Assembly: GCF_007828955.1 (NCBI RefSeq)
Contig: NZ_VIVR01000001.1
Location: 930,001 to 994,000 of the forward strand
Direction of reading: 5' to 3'
Origin: Kitasatospora atroaurantiaca
Lineage (GTDB): Bacteria > Actinomycetota > Actinomycetes > Streptomycetales > Streptomycetaceae
DNA length: 64,000 bases
Shown: piece by piece, positions 38,478 through 47,405 of the stretch
Position numbering within the stretch: position 1 is the stretch's first letter
How the letters are laid out: every line of letters starts with the position of its first letter
Program-made: the position numbers and the translations under genes
Notes under the pieces: model-generated
What the model was told of the DNA's origin: nothing
The model's database searches: none
The model's input: the letters and a program-made list of their open reading frames with translations, nothing else

Positions 38478-40174
38478 TTCGCTCCCTTCTCCGCGGCCTC
38501 GACGGCCGCCCGTGAGTGCTCGGGGTGGTGCAGGTCGAAGGCCGGGCCCTCGGAGCGGATGCGCGGCAGGGAACGGAAGTTGTGCCGGGGCGGTGGGCAG
38601 GAGGTCGCCCACTCCAGGGACCGGCCGAAGCCCCACGGGTCGTCCACGGTGACCTTCTCCCCGTACCTGGTGGTCCGCCAGACGTTGTACAGGAACGGCA
38701 GGGTGGAGAGCCCGAGCAGGAAGGCGCCGATCGTGGAGACGGTGTTCAGCGAGGTGAAGCCGTCCGAGGCCAGGTAGTCGGCGTAGCGGCGGGGCATGCC
38801 CTCGGCGCCCAGCCAGTGCTGGACCAGGAAGGTGATCTGGAAGCCGGGCAGGAGGACCCAGAAGTGGAGCCTGCCGAGCCTCTCGTCGAGCATCTTGCCG
38901 GTCATCTTCGGCCACCAGAAGTAGAAGCCGCCGAACATCGCGAAGACCACCGTGCCGAACAGCACGTAGTGCAAGTGGGCCACGATGAAGTAGCTGTCGG
39001 TGACCTGGAAGTCGATCGGCGGGGCGGCCACCAGCACGCCGGTCAGCCCGCCGAGCAGGAAGGTGACCAGGAAGCCGATGGCGAACAGCATCGGCGTCTC
39101 GAAGGAGAGCGATCCCTGCCACATGGTGCCGATCCAGTTGAAGAACTTCACCCCGGTCGGCACGGCGATCAGCAGCGAGGCGAGCGAGAAGAACGGCAGC
39201 AGGACGTTCCCGGTGGCGAACATGTGGTGGGCCCAGACGATGGCCGAGAGCCCGGTGATGGCGATGGTCGCGCCGATCAGCCCGTAGTAGCCGAAGATCG
39301 GCTTGCGGGAGAAGACCGGGATGATCTCCGAGATGATGCCGAAGAACGGCAGCGCCACGATGTACACCTCCGGGTGGCCGAAGAACCAGAAGAGGTGCTG
39401 CCAGAGCAGGGCGCCGCCGTTGGCCGCGTCGAAGACGTGCGCGCCGAACCTGCGGTCGGCCTCCAGCCCGGCCAGCGCGGCCGCCAGGACCGGGAACGAC
39501 AGCAGGGCCAGGATCGACGTGAACAGCACGTTCCAGGTGAAGATCGGCATCCGGAACAGCGTCATACCGGGGGCGCGCAGGCAGGCGATCGTGGTGATGA
39601 AGTTGACCGAGCCCAGGATCGTGCTCAGACCGGCCACGAACAGGCCCATGGTCCACAGGTCGCCGCCGGTGCCCGGGGTGAAGACCGGGCCGTTCAGCGG
39701 GGCGTAGGCGAACCAGCCGAACGAAGCGGCGCCGTTGCTGGTCAGGAAGCCGCTGACCACCATCAGTCCGCCCAGCAGGAACACCCAGTAGGTGAAGGCG
39801 TTCAGCCGGGGGAAGGCCACGTCCGGCGAGCCGATCTGCAGCGGCATCACGGCGTTGGCGAACCCCGCGAAGGTCGGGGTGGCGAACAGCAGCATCATGA
39901 CCGTGCCGTGGATGGTGAACAGCTGGTTGTACTGCTCGTTGCTGAGGAACTGCAGCCCGGGGCGGGCCAGTTCGGCCCGCATCACCATGGCCAGCAGGCC
40001 GGCGAACAGGAAGAAGCAGAAGGCCGTGACCAGGTACATGTTGCCGATCACCTTGTGATCGGTGGTGGTCAGCCACCGCAGGACCTTCGAGCCGAGCCGC
40101 ACCCGGGCCCGTACGTCGTCCGGCTCGCGGACCGGCTCATGGACCGGCGTCGGGGCGCCCGTGTCATTCGCCAC
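38474..40174 (-). CDS. ctaD: Cytochrome c oxidase subunit I (second copy)
   Basis: 566 residues from GTG 40172-40174, preceded by AAGGAGA. Heme-a and heme-a3 ligands are visible in [10 protein letters not shown] and [13 protein letters not shown]. CuB ligands are in [11 protein letters not shown] (with the cross-linked Tyr) and [10 protein letters not shown]. Twelve helices, full length, all metal ligands kept. The ctaC, ctaE and heme-synthesis genes are absent nearby, so this oxidase must borrow subunits from the main operon or function in a reduced complex. The pair resembles the arm-located cytochrome set I recall from S. coelicolor (SCO7234-7236). Confidence 0.95.
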   Translation of the reverse strand: MANDTGAPTPVHEPVREPDDVRARVRLGSKVLRWLTTTDHKVIGNMYLVTAFCFFLFAGLLAMVMRAELARPGLQFLSNEQYNQLFTIHGTVMMLLFATPTFAGFANAVMPLQIGSPDVAFPRLNAFTYWVFLLGGLMVVSGFLTSNGAASFGWFAYAPLNGPVFTPGTGGDLWTMGLFVAGLSTILGSVNFITTIACLRAPGMTLFRMPIFTWNVLFTSILALLSFPVLAAALAGLEADRRFGAHVFDAANGGALLWQHLFWFFGHPEVYIVALPFFGIISEIIPVFSRKPIFGYYGLIGATIAITGLSAIVWAHHMFATGNVLLPFFSLASLLIAVPTGVKFFNWIGTMWQGSLSFETPMLFAIGFLVTFLLGGLTGVLVAAPPIDFQVTDSYFIVAHLHYVLFGTVVFAMFGGFYFWWPKMTGKMLDERLGRLHFWVLLPGFQITFLVQHWLGAEGMPRRYADYLASDGFTSLNTVSTIGAFLLGLSTLPFLYNVWRTTRYGEKVTVDDPWGFGRSLEWATSCPPPRHNFRSLPRIRSEGPAFDLHHPEHSRAAVEAAEKGAK

Positions 40175-40328
40175 CCAAGTCTCCTTGCCGAGCCGGGCGA
40201 GCCGCAGCACGCCATCCGACGGAACGCATCGTGCTCATGCAACCACTCGGCGTTGCCGCAGGCGGGCAGCGACGCGGACACCACTGCCCTCCCGTGGACG
40301 GCGGCGGGTGACCCGGCCCCGTCCTGCC

Positions 40329-41192
40329 TCAGCCGTCCAGGTGAACGACGAAGTCGTCGTGCCGGTGGACGCCCGGCCGGTTCCCGGCGTCGGCAAGTGC
40401 GCGCTGCAGCGCGCGGAGCTGATCGACCGTCATCTGCAGCGGCGGCTCGTCGGGCTGGTACGTCGTCCCGCGCGGGTAGTCCTCGCCCGGCGTCGTGCTC
40501 ATCTCGATGTGGCAGCCGAGGATGTGCGTCACAGGGTTGGCCTCGCAGAAGGCGAGCAGCCGGTCGACGGTCGCGGAGAAGGCCGCCGCGTCCTGGACGT
40601 AGAGCCGGCCGGGGTAGAAGGAGTCCCCCGTGAGGAGCAGCCCGGTCCGGCGGTCGTGGAAGACGAGGGCGGCGCTGTGGTGGCCGGGGCCTGGGATCAG
40701 GTCGAGCACCCGCCCGCCGAGGTCGAGTTCGCCGAGCCCCTCGGGCCAGTCCGCCAGGCCGAAGGCCGCGATGACCTCCTCCGTACTGCGCCCGACGATC
40801 GTGGTGCGGGGCCGGTCGGCGAACTGGACGTCCCCGGCGACGTGGTCGCCGTGCCCATGGGTGTGGGCGACGAGCAGTCCGTAGCCCTCCCCGCGGCCGG
40901 CGAGCAGCTCGTCGACGGTGCGGCGCAGCGGGAACCAGCGCGCGTCGGCGGTCGCGCCGGTGTCCAGCAGCAGCGCCCGCTCCTCCCCCAGCAGCAGGAA
41001 CATGAACGGTGCCTCGTAGTGCACCGACTTGTTCTGGCGGAGGATCAGCGTGTTCTCGTCGTAGGCGTGGACCTGGATCTCGGGAGCCGGGTCGTGCTTG
41101 GCGGACGGCCAGCCGGCGTGCCAGCTGACGTCGAGGTTCCCGGCGACCGGCATTCCATGTCTCCCACCGTCGAAGTTCGTCACGACCGCCAC
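40329..41192 (-). CDS. MBL-fold metallo-hydrolase
   Basis: Up to 287 residues; GTG 41192, GTG 41183 or ATG 41153 (with GGGAG upstream) could be the start. LLVAHTHGHGDHVAG is the HxHxDH zinc motif, DLIPGPGHHSAALV and LLTGDSFYPG give the further His and Asp ligands, and ILGCHIEMSTTPG follows. A typical two-metal site is complete. The family covers glyoxalase II-like, lactonase and other hydrolases. Substrate unknown. Confidence 0.9.
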   Translation of the reverse strand: MAVVTNFDGGRHGMPVAGNLDVSWHAGWPSAKHDPAPEIQVHAYDENTLILRQNKSVHYEAPFMFLLLGEERALLLDTGATADARWFPLRRTVDELLAGRGEGYGLLVAHTHGHGDHVAGDVQFADRPRTTIVGRSTEEVIAAFGLADWPEGLGELDLGGRVLDLIPGPGHHSAALVFHDRRTGLLLTGDSFYPGRLYVQDAAAFSATVDRLLAFCEANPVTHILGCHIEMSTTPGEDYPRGTTYQPDEPPLQMTVDQLRALQRALADAGNRPGVHRHDDFVVHLDG

Positions 41193-41200
41193 CCTAGTCC

Positions 41201-41230
41201 GGGCCGGTCCGGGCCGGTCCGGGCCGGTCC
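41201..41230. repeat. Three perfect tandem copies of GGGCCGGTCC
   Basis: Thirty bases made of three identical 10-bp units, between the MBL gene start and the PPTase stop. A short tandem repeat of this kind can change copy number by slippage. No function is evident. Confidence 0.7.
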
Positions 41231-41238
41231 GAGCGCGG

Positions 41239-41946
41239 TCAGGCGCCGAGGACGGCTGCGGTGGCGAGGCTCGGCGGGTCGGCGGCGACCACCGCGACGG
41301 TCGCTCCGCGCTGCTCGTCGTCCCAGTCGAGCAGGTGCAGGTCCTCGAACCTGCTGCGCAGCGGTGAGCCGTCGACGGCGGTCAGCGGCAGTCCGGAGAG
41401 ATCCACCTCCCGCATGCCGTCGAGGGTCGCCCGGCCGACCTTGACCAGGGCCTCCTTGCGGACCCACTGCCGCAGGAATGCGCGCTGGGGGTCGTCGTGC
41501 TGCTCGACCTGCCGCAACTCGCCTTCCGTGAGCACGCGTTCGAACACCTCGGGCGGGTTCCCGTCCCGGGTGGGCAGTTCCACGTCGATACCCACGAGCC
41601 GGTGGCCGGCGGCCGCGGCGACCACGCCCTTGGTGTGCGAGAGGCTCACATGGACGTCCGGGTGGTCGGGCAGGTACGGCTTGCCGTGGTCCCCGCGCCC
41701 GCAGTCCGGGCAGTTCTGGGCCAGCGTCAGCCCGGCTGCGGCCGTACCGAGCACCCGGGCGGCGCAGAGCCTGACCAGCAGGTGCGCCGCGATGAAGTCG
41801 AGCCTCGACGCCTCGCGCCGGAACCTCGCCGCCCGCGCCCGTTCGAGATCGGTGAGCAGCCGCTCGTCCGCCTCCGGGTGCCGCAGCACCTCCGCACTGG
41901 CCGCCACCACCGCCAACGGGCCCCCGTACTCCGTGCCGGTCTCCAT
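41239..41946 (-). CDS. 4'-phosphopantetheinyl transferase (Sfp type)
   Basis: 235 residues. HVSLSHTKGVVAAAAGHRLV followed by GIDVELP is the first Mg-binding motif, and FLRQWVRKEALVKVGRATLD the WxxKEAxxK second motif. A CPDCGRGDHGKPYL segment precedes them, as in Sfp proteins. It converts apo carrier proteins to holo form using CoA. The only carrier-dependent enzyme in the window is the NRPS at 3.6-8.0 kb; broad Sfp enzymes usually serve several pathways. Reading is on its own, with a divergent GNAT gene. Confidence 0.94.
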   Translation of the reverse strand: METGTEYGGPLAVVAASAEVLRHPEADERLLTDLERARAARFRREASRLDFIAAHLLVRLCAARVLGTAAAGLTLAQNCPDCGRGDHGKPYLPDHPDVHVSLSHTKGVVAAAAGHRLVGIDVELPTRDGNPPEVFERVLTEGELRQVEQHDDPQRAFLRQWVRKEALVKVGRATLDGMREVDLSGLPLTAVDGSPLRSRFEDLHLLDWDDEQRGATVAVVAADPPSLATAAVLGA

Positions 41947-42057
41947 CGCCGCCCCTCCGCGCTTCTCGGTATCGGTGTCAGGGACCGATCCCCTGCGGCA
42001 GCTTACGGCCTGGGAAACCCGGTTGCCGCAGGCCGCGACCGCTGGTCGAATCGGACG

Positions 42058-42627
42058 GTGCAGACCTGCCCCGAGACCGAGCGCATGGTGCTTCGCCGCT
42101 TCACCGAGGCGGACGCCGACGATCTAGCCGCCCTGCACGGCGACCCCGCCGTGATGCGCTACATCGACGACGGGCGTCCGGTGCCTCGTCCGGTGGTCGA
42201 GCGCGAGACCCTGCCGGGCATCCTGCGGGACTACCGGGAGCTGCCGGCCGGGTTCGGCCGCTGGGCTGCCGTCGAGAAGTCCGGCGGTACGTTCCTGGGC
42301 TGGTTCTCGCTGCGCCCGGCAACGAGCGTCGGCCTCGACGGGGGCACCGAACTCGGGTACCGGCTGCGCCCTGCCGCATGGGGACGCGGTTTCGCCACCG
42401 AGGGAGCGCGGGCACTGGTCAGAAGAGCGTTCGCGGAGCCGGGAGTCGAACGGGTGGTGGCGACGACGATGACCGTGAACGCGGGCTCGCGGCGGGTCCT
42501 GGAGAAGGCCGGGCTGACCCTGGTGCGGACCTTCTTCGAGGAGTGGCCCGCGTACATCGAGGGCGCCGAGCACGGTGATGTGGAGTACGCGCTGACGAAG
42601 GAGAAGTGGGAGCGGACCGCGGCCTGA
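42058..42627 (+). CDS. GNAT family N-acetyltransferase (RimJ/RimL-like)
   Basis: 189 residues from GTG 42058. TERMVLRRFTEADADDLAAL opens the fold, LGYRLRPAAWGRGFATEGAR holds the acetyl-CoA loop (R/QxxGxG/A type), and TTMTVNAGSRRVLEKAGLTL is the conserved C-terminal motif of the RimJ/RimL group. Substrate unknown; family members acetylate ribosomal proteins, amino acids or antibiotics. No recognisable ribosome site upstream, so the message may be leaderless. Confidence 0.9.
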   Translation: MQTCPETERMVLRRFTEADADDLAALHGDPAVMRYIDDGRPVPRPVVERETLPGILRDYRELPAGFGRWAAVEKSGGTFLGWFSLRPATSVGLDGGTELGYRLRPAAWGRGFATEGARALVRRAFAEPGVERVVATTMTVNAGSRRVLEKAGLTLVRTFFEEWPAYIEGAEHGDVEYALTKEKWERTAA

Positions 42628-42650
42628 CCCGTAGTCAGGCCGGCTGTGGA

Positions 42651-43226
42651 TCAACCCACCGTGTGCCGGGCGCCGGCGTGGGCGAGCTCCGTCACGAAAG
42701 CCTCCTCGAAAAACGGCAGGTCGGCCAGCTTGCGGCTGGTCACCAGGGTGTTCGGGCCGTCCTTGCAGATGTGCACCGGCTCGTCGACCCAGGTGGCCCC
42801 GGCGTTGACCAGGTCGGTGCGCACGCTGCGCCAGGAAGTGAGGGTGCGGCCTCGGACCACGTCCGCCTCCACCAGCGTCCACGGCGCATGGCAGATCGCC
42901 GCGACCGGCCTGCCCAGGTCGAAGAACTCGCGGACGAACGCGACGGCCTTGCCGTCCAGCCGCAGGTTGTCGGGGTTGGCCACACCGCCCGGCAGCACCA
43001 GCCCGTCGAAGCGGTCGGCGGCCACCTCGCCGACCGTGTCGTCCACCGGGAAGGTGTCCGAGCGGTCGAGATGGCGGAAGGCCTGGATGCGGCCGGGCTT
43101 GGTGGACACCAGCCGGGGCGTTCCGCCCGCCTCGGCGACCGCCTGCCAGGGAGAGGTCAGCTCGACCTGCTCGACACCCGTCGGGGCGACGAGGAACGCG
43201 ATGATGAAGCCTTGCAGGGTGACCAT
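42651..43226 (-). CDS. DJ-1/PfpI family protein (class I glutamine amidotransferase-like)
   Basis: 191 residues from ATG 43224-43226 with GGGAGG upstream. FDGLVLPGGVANPDNLRL and RPVAAICHAPWTLVEADVVR carry the nucleophile-elbow Cys of the family; a Glu near residue 22 (GVEQVEL) may be the partner acid. Members act as protease-like, deglycase or glyoxalase stress proteins. A second family member lies at 52.8 kb. Confidence 0.9.
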   Translation of the reverse strand: MVTLQGFIIAFLVAPTGVEQVELTSPWQAVAEAGGTPRLVSTKPGRIQAFRHLDRSDTFPVDDTVGEVAADRFDGLVLPGGVANPDNLRLDGKAVAFVREFFDLGRPVAAICHAPWTLVEADVVRGRTLTSWRSVRTDLVNAGATWVDEPVHICKDGPNTLVTSRKLADLPFFEEAFVTELAHAGARHTVG

Positions 43227-43342
43227 GACGACCAGCCTCCCAGTGCATCGACGACTTCGCACTGCGCGTCTGGCCCGATCGAGGCGGCGGCAAACCTCGC
43301 CCCGGGGGGTTTGGGCGGGGCCATCCCGGCTAGCCGCCGGAT

Positions 43343-44233
43343 ATGACACGTCTATCGATGCACATTCCGGACCACCCGCTGTGGCGGCAGCTGCGCGCGG
43401 CGATGGACGCACCGGCCGGCTGGCAACAGTTGGACGGAGCCTCGGACGCCGTCCAGCGCGCAGTCCGGGCACTGCCGCTCCGGCCGCCGGCCCGCGATCT
43501 GCTGCACGGCCGCCAGCTCGGTCACCCGCTGCACCCGGCGCTGGTCCTGGTACCGGCGGGCTGCTGGCTGGCGGCGGGCCTGCTGGACCTGACCGGCGGC
43601 GACGCGCGGGCCGCCCGCCGGCTGATCGGCATCGGGTTACTGGGGGCCGGCCCGGCGGCGCTTGCCGGATGGGTGGACTGGGCCGACCTGACACCCCCGC
43701 AGCGGCGCACCGGCCTGGTGCACGCGCTGTCGAACACCAGCGCGGTCCTGCTGTACTCGGGCTCGCTGCTCGCCCGGACAGGCGGACGGGAGGTCCGGGG
43801 GCGGGCTCTCGGCCTGGCCGGGCTGCTGGCCGTCTCCGGGGGCGCCGCCCTCGGCGGTCATCTCGCCTACCGGCATGCCGTCGGGGTCAACCATGCCGAG
43901 GCGGTACCGCGCCTGGTACCGGCCGGCTGGCACTCGCTCGGCCCGGTGGACGACTTCCCGCCGGGCGAGACGACCCGCCGGATGGTCGGCGAGGTGCCCG
44001 TACTGGTCGTCCGGACGGAGAGCGGCTGCCGGGTGCTGGCCGATCGCTGCAACCACCTCTCGGGGTCACTCTCCGAGGGAACGCTGGTGGACGGCTGCGT
44101 ACGGTGCCCGCTTCACGGGAGCACCTTCCGCCTCAAGGACGGTGCGGTGGTCCGGGGCCCCGCGACGGCCCCGCAGCCGGCCTTCGAGACCCGGGTGACC
44201 TCGGGAGCGCTGGAGGTCCGGCTGCCCGGATAA
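43343..44233 (+). CDS. DUF2231 membrane domain fused to Rieske 2Fe-2S domain; has a TTA codon
   Basis: 296 residues. The first 190 are a DUF2231 membrane region of four helices (HPLHPALVLVPAGCWLAAGL and following). The last 100 are a Rieske domain with CNHLSGSL and CPLHGSTF, giving the C-x-H and C-x2-H cluster ligands. Such fusions are thought to be membrane redox proteins of unknown partner. Codon 99 (43637-43639) is TTA, the codon read by the bldA tRNA, so translation may be limited to late growth. No other TTA codon was noticed in the window. It ends at a long terminator-like repeat. Confidence 0.92.
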   Translation: MTRLSMHIPDHPLWRQLRAAMDAPAGWQQLDGASDAVQRAVRALPLRPPARDLLHGRQLGHPLHPALVLVPAGCWLAAGLLDLTGGDARAARRLIGIGLLGAGPAALAGWVDWADLTPPQRRTGLVHALSNTSAVLLYSGSLLARTGGREVRGRALGLAGLLAVSGGAALGGHLAYRHAVGVNHAEAVPRLVPAGWHSLGPVDDFPPGETTRRMVGEVPVLVVRTESGCRVLADRCNHLSGSLSEGTLVDGCVRCPLHGSTFRLKDGAVVRGPATAPQPAFETRVTSGALEVRLPG

Positions 44234-44247
44234 GCAGGATGGGGCAT

Positions 44248-44346
44248 CCCAGGGGCGCGTGCGCGTGGGGGAGAACTGCGTGAGGCGGGAGGGCACAGGC
44301 CGCACAGGCCGTTGCCTTCCGCCTCGCGCAGTTCCCCGCGCCCCTG
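44248..44346. repeat. Interspersed inverted repeat, copy 1 (imperfect)
   Basis: The left arm begins ATCCCAGGGGCGCG and the right arm ends CGCGCAGTTCCCCGCGCCCCTG. The left arm is mutated relative to copies 2 and 3. It lies between convergent genes and could end transcription from both sides. Confidence 0.8.
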
Positions 44347-44385
44347 GTAGTGCAACTGGCTCGGCTGCCTGACTCCTGGCGGAGC

Positions 44386-46341
44386 TCAGCGAGCCGCCAG
44401 CGCCGGGATCACCCCACCGGCCAGTACCGCCGACCGCTGGCGGCCGGACAGCCGGTGGGTCACCCGGTACTCCTCGCCCTTGGTGACGTTGCTGACCAGC
44501 AGCTGCGGTTCCCGGTCCGCCTCGAGCGCCGCGTGCAGGCCCCCGAGCCGCAGCTGGTCGCCCTGGGCGATCCGGCCGTAGTCCGCCGGGTCGGCGAACT
44601 CCAGTGCCAGGACTCCGAAGTTGGCGAGGTTCTGCCAGTGGATCCGGGCGAAGGACTTGGCCAGCACGGCCCTGAGGCCCAGCAGTCGCGGGGTGATCGC
44701 CGCGTGCTCGCGCGAGGAGCCCTGTCCGTAGTTCTCGCCGGCCACGATCAGATGCGTCCCCGCCCGGCGGGCCCGCTCGGGGTATCCGGGATCGATCCGG
44801 GTGAGGGTGAACTCGGCCAGCCTCGGCAGGTTCGACCGGTACGGCAGGGCCTGTGCGCCGGCCGGCGAGATCTCGTCCGTGGAGACGTCGTCGCCGACCT
44901 TGAGCAGTACCGGGCCGGCCAGCTCGTCCGGCAGCGGGTCGAGCGTGGGCAGGGCCGAGATGTTCGGCCCGCGGACCAGCTCGACGTGCGCTGCCCGCGA
45001 GGGCGGCAGCGGCGGCTCCAGCATCTCCCGGTTGACCGAGACCTCGGTCGGCAGGTCGAGCCGGGGCGGCCCGACGTCCTCGCGCAGCGCCCACGCCCGG
45101 GGATCGGTGATCACCCCGGTCAGTGCGGAGGCGGCCGCCGTCTCGGGCGAGCAGAGCCAGACCGAGTCGTCCGCGGTGCCGGAGCGGCCGGGGAAGTTGC
45201 GCGGGAAGGTGCGCAGCGAGTGGCGCCCGGACGCCGGGGCCTGCCCCATGCCGATGCAGCCGAGGCAGCCGGCCTGGTGGATGCGGGCACCGGCGGCGAT
45301 CAGGTCGAAGGTCACGCCGGTCCTGGTCATGTCCTGGAGGACCTCGCGCGAGCTGGGGTTGACGTCGAAGCTGACCCGACCGGAGGTCTGACGTCCCTTC
45401 ACCATGGCGGCGGCCACCGCGTAGTCGCGCAGGCCGGGGTTGGCGGAGGACCCGATCACCACCTGACCGATCCTGGTGCCGTCCACCTCCCGTACGGGCA
45501 CCACGTTGCCCGGTGAGGTCGGCATGGCGATCAGCGGTTCGAGGGTGGCGAGGTCGATCTCCTCGGTCAGCTCGTAGCCGGCGCCGGGCTCGGCCACGAG
45601 CGGACGGTAGTCCTCCTCGCGCCCCTCGGCGCGCAGGAAGTCGCGTACCGCCTCGTCGGCCGGGAACACGCTCGCGGTGGCGCCGAGCTCGGCGCCCATG
45701 TTGGCGATGACGTGCCGGTCCATCGCGCTCAGCCCGGCCAGCCCCGGGCCGTGGTACTCCAGGATGCGGCCCAGGCCGCCCTTGACCCCGTGCCGGCGCA
45801 GCAGCTCGAGGATGACGTCCTTGGCGCTGACCCAGTCCGGCAGTGCACCGGTCAGCCGGATGCCCCAGATCTGCGGCATCCGCAGATGCAGCGGCTCGCC
45901 CGCCATGGCCAGGGCCACGTCGAGGCCGCCGGTGCCGATGGCGAGCATGCCGAGCGCCCCGGCGGCGCAGGTGTGCGAGTCGGAGCCGATCAGGGTCTTG
46001 CCGGGGATCCCGAAGCGCTGCATATGGGTGGGGTGCGAGACCCCGTTGCCGGGTTTGGAGTACCAGAGGCCGAAACGGTGCGCGGCGGAGCGCAGGAAGA
46101 GGTGGTCCTCGGCGTTGCGCTCGTCGGCCTGCAGGATGTTGTGGTCGACGTACTGGACGCTGAGTTCGGTACGCACGCGGTCGAGGCCCAGGGCTTCCAG
46201 CTCCTGCATCACCAGGGTGCCGGTGGCGTCCTGGGTGAGGGTCTGGTCCACCCGCAGGGCGATCTCCTCGCCCGGGACCATCCGGCCCTCCTGCAGATGG
46301 CCCTCGATCAGCTGGTGGGCCGCCGTCCTCGGGCCGGTCAC
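44386..46341 (-). CDS. Aconitate hydratase (short bacterial form)
   Basis: 651 residues from GTG 46339-46341, which overlaps the previous stop by 4 nt (GTGA); the overlap decides the start. GSDSHTCAAGALGMLAIGTG and QAGCLGCIGMGQAPASG provide the three 4Fe-4S Cys ligands. IGSSANPG, SRTFPRNFPGRSG-type and LIVAGENYGQGSSREHAA segments supply substrate-binding residues, and the swivel domain is at the C-terminus. The main streptomycete aconitase is about 900 residues, so this is a second enzyme of the shorter mitochondrial-like type. It isomerises citrate and isocitrate or a related tricarboxylate. Confidence 0.93.
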   Translation of the reverse strand: MTGPRTAAHQLIEGHLQEGRMVPGEEIALRVDQTLTQDATGTLVMQELEALGLDRVRTELSVQYVDHNILQADERNAEDHLFLRSAAHRFGLWYSKPGNGVSHPTHMQRFGIPGKTLIGSDSHTCAAGALGMLAIGTGGLDVALAMAGEPLHLRMPQIWGIRLTGALPDWVSAKDVILELLRRHGVKGGLGRILEYHGPGLAGLSAMDRHVIANMGAELGATASVFPADEAVRDFLRAEGREEDYRPLVAEPGAGYELTEEIDLATLEPLIAMPTSPGNVVPVREVDGTRIGQVVIGSSANPGLRDYAVAAAMVKGRQTSGRVSFDVNPSSREVLQDMTRTGVTFDLIAAGARIHQAGCLGCIGMGQAPASGRHSLRTFPRNFPGRSGTADDSVWLCSPETAAASALTGVITDPRAWALREDVGPPRLDLPTEVSVNREMLEPPLPPSRAAHVELVRGPNISALPTLDPLPDELAGPVLLKVGDDVSTDEISPAGAQALPYRSNLPRLAEFTLTRIDPGYPERARRAGTHLIVAGENYGQGSSREHAAITPRLLGLRAVLAKSFARIHWQNLANFGVLALEFADPADYGRIAQGDQLRLGGLHAALEADREPQLLVSNVTKGEEYRVTHRLSGRQRSAVLAGGVIPALAAR

Positions 46342-46622
46342 GCCGGCCGCCTGTGCCGGCCGGGGCTCGTGCGAGCCATCATCCAGTGGCCGGCCAGCCC
46401 GATGAGGGCGACGAAGGTGGCGAACCAGACGATGCCGAACATTGCGCGCATGAATGTCGAGTGGACCTGGACGCCCACGGCCAGCAGGCCGAGCGAGAAG
46501 GCGAGCAGCACCACCACCGTGGAGCCCCGGACCCCGCACAGTGCCAGCCAGGCGCGGCGCAGCGGCCCCGTTTTCGTCGTGCTCGGCCGCTGGTCGAGCC
46601 TCGTGTCCTCCCGCTGGTCCAT
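46338..46622 (-). CDS. Small two-helix membrane protein coupled to aconitase
   Basis: 94 residues from ATG 46620-46622, preceded by GGAGG. Two membrane helices: STVVVLLAFSLGLLAVGVQV and RAMFGIVWFATFVALIGLAG, with a charged N-terminal tail. It ends in a TGA that overlaps the aconitase GTG, so the two are translated together. No family could be recognised. Confidence 0.75.
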   Translation of the reverse strand: MDQREDTRLDQRPSTTKTGPLRRAWLALCGVRGSTVVVLLAFSLGLLAVGVQVHSTFMRAMFGIVWFATFVALIGLAGHWMMARTSPGRHRRPA

Positions 46623-46858
46623 CGGGATCGCCTCCAGGATCCACCGCTCGGACCGGGTCAGGCGGGCCGGTCGGTCACCGGCGCCTCGGAACTGCCCGGG
46701 GGCGGGGTCTGTCAGGCGGGTGCCCGGCCCGGCCCGCTTCTAACGTCACCCGGCGCACGCCTCCGGCGCGGTGCCTCCGGGCGTGAGCTCCGGTTTCACC
46801 GCGCGGGACGCGGACATACGCTCGGTAGCGGCGACGGACGCCAGAAGGAGGCACGGCC

Positions 46859-47392
46859 ATGACCGACAGCCTGGCGCTGGATGTCGACCGGATCCGCAAG
46901 GAGGCCCTGCGGACTATGGCTGCGGGCCCGGCGACCAGCCCGTACGGACTCGACACCGAGCGGGTGGTCAGCGTCCTCAACGACGTGGTGGCCACCGAGG
47001 TGGTCGGGTGGCTGCGCTACACCCGGCACGCGATCACCGCTCGTGGCACCGACCGGTCCCAGGTGAGCACCCTCTTCAGCGCCCATGCGGACCACGAGAT
47101 GCAGCACGCCGTGCGCGTCGCCGAACGGATCGCCGAGCTCGGCGGGCAGCCGAACTTCGACCCCGCCACCCTCGCCCAGCGCGCCCACACCGACTACTCC
47201 GTCCCCGACGACGCCGCGCTCAAGGCCATGCTGGAGCAGAACCTGCTGGCCGCCCGGATCGTCATCTCGGCCTACCAGGAGATCGCCCGGTGGCTCGGTG
47301 ACCGCGATCCGACCACCCGCCGGCTGATCGAGTCCGTGCTCGCCGAGGAGGAGGAGAACGCGGACGCCCTGGCCACCCTCCTGGCGGCCTGA
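46859..47392 (+). CDS. Ferritin-like (bacterioferritin/Dps-type) protein
   Basis: 177 residues, ATG preceded by AAGGAGG. Four-helix bundle with NDVVATEVVGWLRYTRHAIT, SAHADHEMQHAVRVAERIAE and IESVLAEEEENADAL. The Glu and His residues in helices 1, 2 and 4 (ATE, DHEMQH, EEEEN) form a plausible diiron centre. It should store iron or protect DNA from peroxide. Shares a transcript with the DUF6328 gene 13 nt downstream. Confidence 0.88.
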   Translation: MTDSLALDVDRIRKEALRTMAAGPATSPYGLDTERVVSVLNDVVATEVVGWLRYTRHAITARGTDRSQVSTLFSAHADHEMQHAVRVAERIAELGGQPNFDPATLAQRAHTDYSVPDDAALKAMLEQNLLAARIVISAYQEIARWLGDRDPTTRRLIESVLAEEEENADALATLLAA

Positions 47393-47405
47393 CCGGGAGC
47401 CGGCC

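Noticed and set aside
38088..40076. 662-residue minus-strand frame across ctaD that ends as CtaF
   Set aside because: Only its last 129 residues are real (CtaF). The rest is an out-of-frame shadow of ctaD.
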